This document shows positions 5,720-8,701 of a stretch of 8,701 nt of DNA, in pieces (the first letter of the stretch is position 1; every line of letters starts with the position of its first letter). The position numbers and the translations under genes are program-made. The notes under the pieces are model-generated. The model saw only the letters and a list, made by a program, of their open reading frames with translations, was not told the DNA's origin and ran no database searches. The stretch comes from Candidatus Moraniibacteriota bacterium (lineage in GTDB: Bacteria; Patescibacteriota; Minisyncoccia; Moranbacterales; GCA-2747515): NCBI GenBank assembly GCA_027039165.1, contig JALWEZ010000177.1, positions 1-8,701 on the forward strand, given 5' to 3'.

Positions 5720-7795
5720 TTATTTAGTTTTTACGAAAAATAATTTTGGTCTAACAATTGATAAAATAATTATCATAGCAATCATAATTATGCCAAAAAT
5801 TTGAACGGGCCAATGCCAAAAAAACCATTTATGCTCCAATATGATATTAATTTTATCTCCCTGTACCTTAATTACATTATTTGAAATTAAATAATCTAAA
5901 TCTAAATCTATAAATCTAGCTTTAGAAGGTTTAATCACTCTTTTACCATTTATTTTCCAACCATTACTGTAACTTTGCATCAAAAGAATATCTTTATTTT
6001 TTAGAGATTGTGTATTATTTAAAGATATAGATAATCTATCGGTATCATCAAAATTAACCTTACTAATAGGTACAAATTCCCCTTTTCGTATTTTTTCAGC
6101 AGTTTCTTTTATTATATTGTCCCATTGTTTATAACTATTCATTTGCAAAGTAATTTTTGGTATATCATCTTTCCACTTTAAAATTGGATCATTTCTATCT
6201 ACTAAATAAGCATAATTAATTTTTTCTTTATTTTTAAGTATTGTAAATCGCCTGTCTTGAGTTTCAACAATATCAACTAAATCAAAAGTGGCTGCGTATC
6301 TATCACTATCTTCTGTCAAATATTTTATAAGTGGAGACGTACTTGGTAAAATTAAATATTGAACACCCAAAGCTAAACTATAATCTCTTATTAAATTTAT
6401 TTGATCTTTAGGTACACTTGTATACGCTATTTCTGAGCGAAGCAAGGAAGAATATCTCATAGACGTTGGCTGTGGAAGTAAGTGTTCATTATAGGAAGTG
6501 ATAAATCTTAATCCAGATTTTCCAAAATAACTAGCTTTTGATACTTTTTTGATATAAATACTTCCTTCTGGTAATGGTTTATCATCAAAATAAGATATTG
6601 GGCTATCCATAATCTTAACTGGTTCATAAGTGAGAATGGTAGCAGTCTTTATAGCTTCTGTAATTCCAATAGCACCAATAATCAAAACAATTATGATAAA
6701 ACCTTTAGATGCTTTTTTACTATTTTGAATTGTTGCATTCAGTATTCCTGCAAAAGACATCGCAAATAATAATGCTAGTATTGGTATAGTTCTAGAAATT
6801 TGAAATTTAAGTATAAATGCAGGTAAATAACCATACTTTGCCAAAAAAATTGCCAAAAAATACAAGGTTATATAGACTAATACAATTTTTGCCCAACTGG
6901 AAATTTTATTTGCAAAAATTATAAATAATAGCCATGTTATAGAGAAAAAAAATAAGAAATACATACCTAAACCGAATAAATTACCTACTATAGTATCATG
7001 AACAAATACAGAAGTAGCAAAAATAGGATTACTATAGTGTGCACTTACTGTAAGGTAAGGTAATAAAAATGGCGATGCTCCCACTAAATAAGCTAACAAT
7101 ATTCCCACAAAATACCATTTATAAATTTTTAAAGCTCTGAAACCCACGCTAACAAAAAATAATCCTCCCATAGCATTAGCAATAACTGGATGCAACATCC
7201 ACAATGCACCAAATGAAATAGCTAAGCCTCCTTCTGCTAAATATCTTTTTTTAATTGGAATTTTTGAAGTATCTAATTCCTTGTATTTTTCGTAAACATT
7301 AGCCCATAAATAAACACAAAATGGTACTATGATAAACGCTAAAAAAATAGAGAAATCTCCTATAGCAATCCATTGTTGCTCAAAATTAAACGATACAATA
7401 ACCGCAAGAAAAGCTATAATAGCTCTCACATTTAATAATCTTAAAAAGATATACATCAAAACACGGAGAAAAATAAAAACAAAGACTGTTGAAATTAGCA
7501 TTCCTTTTGTTATTGATACATGAAACAACTTCACTAAAATAAATACGGCTGTGTGTTGTAAATACTGATACGCAGCCCAATGATTTAAACCATTACTCCA
7601 TATATAATCCCAAGATGGTATACTCTTATACAAAATAAGCGTTTTAATACGCCACGCATGATAAATCCAATCTGGATAATGTGTTGCAAGATACTCGCCT
7701 TGTAAATAGTAACCAATCAAAAACCAACCAGTAAACGCAACTATACTTAATAAAGCAAAATCAATTATCAAATTTTTTAAATTAATATTTTTCAT
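5720..7795 (-). CDS. Polytopic membrane protein, GT-C/YfhO/PTPS-related-like
   Basis: The 691-residue protein starts with a membrane helix (about 13-31) and then an extracytoplasmic loop with THYPDWIYHAWRI (38-50) and a downstream IPSWD (59-63). An acidic residue and His in this first loop, followed by 'IP.W', are typical of GT-C glycosyltransferases and of the 'PTPS-related' or YfhO-like membrane proteins. About ten further helices span roughly 95-380. A large soluble region follows (about 385-655) that includes LGVQYLILPS (476-485) and an YSNGWKINGK stretch (609-618), both seen in YfhO-like C-terminal domains, and then a last helix (about 662-682). Such proteins are thought to move sugars from polyprenyl-phosphate donors on the outer face. 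The Alg5-like enzyme three genes downstream could supply that donor. The gene starts 4 bp after the GH81 stop and ends 5 bp before the synthase start, so coupling is likely. The exact reaction is unknown, and PTPS-related names do not imply pterin chemistry. Confidence 0.7.
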   Translation of the reverse strand: MKNINLKNLIIDFALLSIVAFTGWFLIGYYLQGEYLATHYPDWIYHAWRIKTLILYKSIPSWDYIWSNGLNHWAAYQYLQHTAVFILVKLFHVSITKGMLISTVFVFIFLRVLMYIFLRLLNVRAIIAFLAVIVSFNFEQQWIAIGDFSIFLAFIIVPFCVYLWANVYEKYKELDTSKIPIKKRYLAEGGLAISFGALWMLHPVIANAMGGLFFVSVGFRALKIYKWYFVGILLAYLVGASPFLLPYLTVSAHYSNPIFATSVFVHDTIVGNLFGLGMYFLFFFSITWLLFIIFANKISSWAKIVLVYITLYFLAIFLAKYGYLPAFILKFQISRTIPILALLFAMSFAGILNATIQNSKKASKGFIIIVLIIGAIGITEAIKTATILTYEPVKIMDSPISYFDDKPLPEGSIYIKKVSKASYFGKSGLRFITSYNEHLLPQPTSMRYSSLLRSEIAYTSVPKDQINLIRDYSLALGVQYLILPSTSPLIKYLTEDSDRYAATFDLVDIVETQDRRFTILKNKEKINYAYLVDRNDPILKWKDDIPKITLQMNSYKQWDNIIKETAEKIRKGEFVPISKVNFDDTDRLSISLNNTQSLKNKDILLMQSYSNGWKINGKRVIKPSKARFIDLDLDYLISNNVIKVQGDKINIILEHKWFFWHWPVQIFGIIMIAMIIILSIVRPKLFFVKTK

Positions 7796-7799
7796 ATAT

Positions 7800-8701
7800 T
7801 TATCTAGTTATTATCCAAGCGTATAAAAAACTCCACGTATTACCACCATCCAAATCTGTCTCCTTTACTTCTTTGAATAATTTCAAAGCACTTTTTTTAT
7901 CTTGCATTGCTTTATACATAAGTAATTGGTCAAAAAATAACTTATGTTTTGGAAATGAAGTTTCATTTAAATGAGCTCTTATAGTTTCATCTGGAACTTC
8001 GTGTAAATACTGGCTACCTGGAGTGAAAGGAATTAATTCAATACCTACTTTCGCTTCTGGTTCTGAACTGAACCAAGTGGAAAATTCGCTTTTTGCACCC
8101 CAAATCATAGAAAATAAGCTGTGTTTATATCCAGAAAAATGTGGACTATACTTTGTGGCAAAAAGCCAATAAGTCAGAGATGAGTCAACTTCTTGATTAT
8201 AAATCCATCTAGCAACCTCCTTTATTTTTTCATCCTCAATCACATCTCCCCAAAGAAAGGCTCCATAATAAGCCTGCACAGCTTCTGAAACTGATTCTTG
8301 ATTATTGCCATCACCAAACACAGCTGGCCCTGATGCCCAACTATGACCCTCATAAAAATCAAAATTTCTAATTATTGGAAATTTCTTATCATTTCTACTC
8401 AAATTCACATAATCTCTCAAAATTAGATTTATAAATTTCTCATTTTTACTCAAAAATTCTTTGTCATAACGAGCAATAATTGCTGCTGTTTGAATAAAAT
8501 ATCCATAATGAAAATGGTGATCATTGAATTCTTCCGAACCAAAGCTAGTGTTATAACCCACTACACCTTTTATTAAATCATCATAAAGAAAATATTTTCC
8601 AGAAGCTGGTCGTTTATTGTTTACTGTATTATTTCTCCGAGTATCAAATTCCTGCACAAGAACTTTGTGAAGTTTTTGAGATTGTTCATTTAACTCTAAA
8701 T
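7800..8701 (-). CDS. GH81 endo-beta-1,3-glucanase, C-terminal part (partial)
   Basis: The frame is open to the right edge, so the N terminus (signal peptide and beta-sandwich domain) is missing; the GTG at 8655-8657 is not the true start, because the upstream codons continue in frame (LELNEQSQKLHKVL). Numbered from that GTG, the visible part carries the GH81 hallmarks: FNDHHFHYGYF (44-54) with the acid Asp46 and His50; EGHSWASGPAVFGDGNNQES (103-122) followed by VSEA, giving two Glu (121 and 125) four residues apart, as the two catalytic Glu of characterised GH81 enzymes are; YYGAFLWGD (130-138); and a late EPEAKVGIELIPFTPGS segment. GH81 enzymes cut beta-1,3-glucan (laminarin, curdlan, callose) by inversion. 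All key residues are present, so the enzyme should be active. In this operon it may trim or release the polymer made by the downstream synthase; digestion of fungal, algal or plant beta-glucan is the alternative. It ends with TAA, 4 bp before the next start. Confidence 0.92.
   Translation of the reverse strand, partial: LELNEQSQKLHKVLVQEFDTRRNNTVNNKRPASGKYFLYDDLIKGVVGYNTSFGSEEFNDHHFHYGYFIQTAAIIARYDKEFLSKNEKFINLILRDYVNLSRNDKKFPIIRNFDFYEGHSWASGPAVFGDGNNQESVSEAVQAYYGAFLWGDVIEDEKIKEVARWIYNQEVDSSLTYWLFATKYSPHFSGYKHSLFSMIWGAKSEFSTWFSSEPEAKVGIELIPFTPGSQYLHEVPDETIRAHLNETSFPKHKLFFDQLLMYKAMQDKKSALKLFKEVKETDLDGGNTWSFLYAWIITR

Larger units (their letters stand above)
2612..8701 (-). other. Putative surface beta-glucan operon (five co-directional genes)
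   Basis: Five minus-strand genes follow each other with gaps of 4, 5, 22 and 27 bp, so they are very probably co-transcribed and partly translationally coupled. Order of transcription: GH81 beta-1,3-glucanase, GT-C/YfhO-like membrane protein, cellulose/curdlan-synthase-like GT2, HlyD-like adaptor, Alg5-like GT2. No promoter is visible between them; the operon promoter must lie beyond the right edge. The 165-bp spacer after the last gene contains the secY promoter but no convincing terminator, so some read-through into secY is possible. The shared theme is extracellular beta-glucan synthesis and processing. Operon structure is well supported by spacing; the joint function is inferred. Confidence 0.65.

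Noticed and set aside
5893..5917. Short TAAATC-type tandem repeat inside the membrane protein gene
   Set aside because: It encodes an alternating Asp-Leu stretch (about residues 630-634) in a normal frame; too few units to suggest phase variation.
8655..8657. GTG as the start of the GH81 gene
   Set aside because: The reading frame stays open upstream to the window edge with plausible coding sequence, and GH81 proteins need a long N-terminal domain; the gene is simply cut by the window.

Overview
The window is an AT-rich stretch of bacterial chromosome (roughly 30% G+C by eye). It holds seven protein genes packed on the minus strand and the tail of one plus-strand gene. The short, tightly packed genes, the A/T-rich leaders without Shine-Dalgarno sequences, a stand-alone secY and an F420-ligase-like gene fit a member of the Candidate Phyla Radiation (Patescibacteria). 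This placement is inference; no rRNA or other decisive marker is present. The standard bacterial code fits: no open frame needs an internal TGA and one gene stops at TGA.

Layout from left to right. Bases 1-91 are the 3' end of a SpoU/TrmH-type RNA methyltransferase on the plus strand. It converges on a minus-strand CofE-like (coenzyme F420-0:L-glutamate ligase family) gene at 172-897, which has its own extended -10 promoter. A 271-bp spacer with hairpin terminator candidates separates this from a complete secY (1169-2446). secY has its own sigma70-like promoter and lies outside the usual ribosomal-protein operon.

From the right edge down to 2612 runs one apparent operon, read leftward, with gaps of only 4-27 bp. 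In transcription order it encodes: a GH81 endo-beta-1,3-glucanase (partial, entering from the right edge); a 691-residue polytopic membrane protein resembling GT-C/YfhO/PTPS-related proteins; a processive family-2 glycosyltransferase of the cellulose/curdlan synthase type without a PilZ domain; a membrane-anchored HlyD-like adaptor; and a polyprenyl-phosphate glycosyltransferase of the Alg5/DPG-synthase type.

The main proposal is that this operon makes, exports and trims a beta-glucan. The product could be a beta-1,3-glucan (curdlan-like) or a mixed-linkage glucan. The synthase-plus-HlyD-like pair recalls the BgsA/BgsB pair that makes mixed-linkage beta-glucan in Sinorhizobium meliloti. The adjacent beta-1,3-specific hydrolase could play the part that BcsZ plays in cellulose operons. 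The Alg5-like enzyme and the GT-C-like protein could form a lipid-linked-sugar branch that decorates the polymer or another surface glycan. The assignment of each domain is fairly firm; the combined pathway and the linkage chemistry are inferred.
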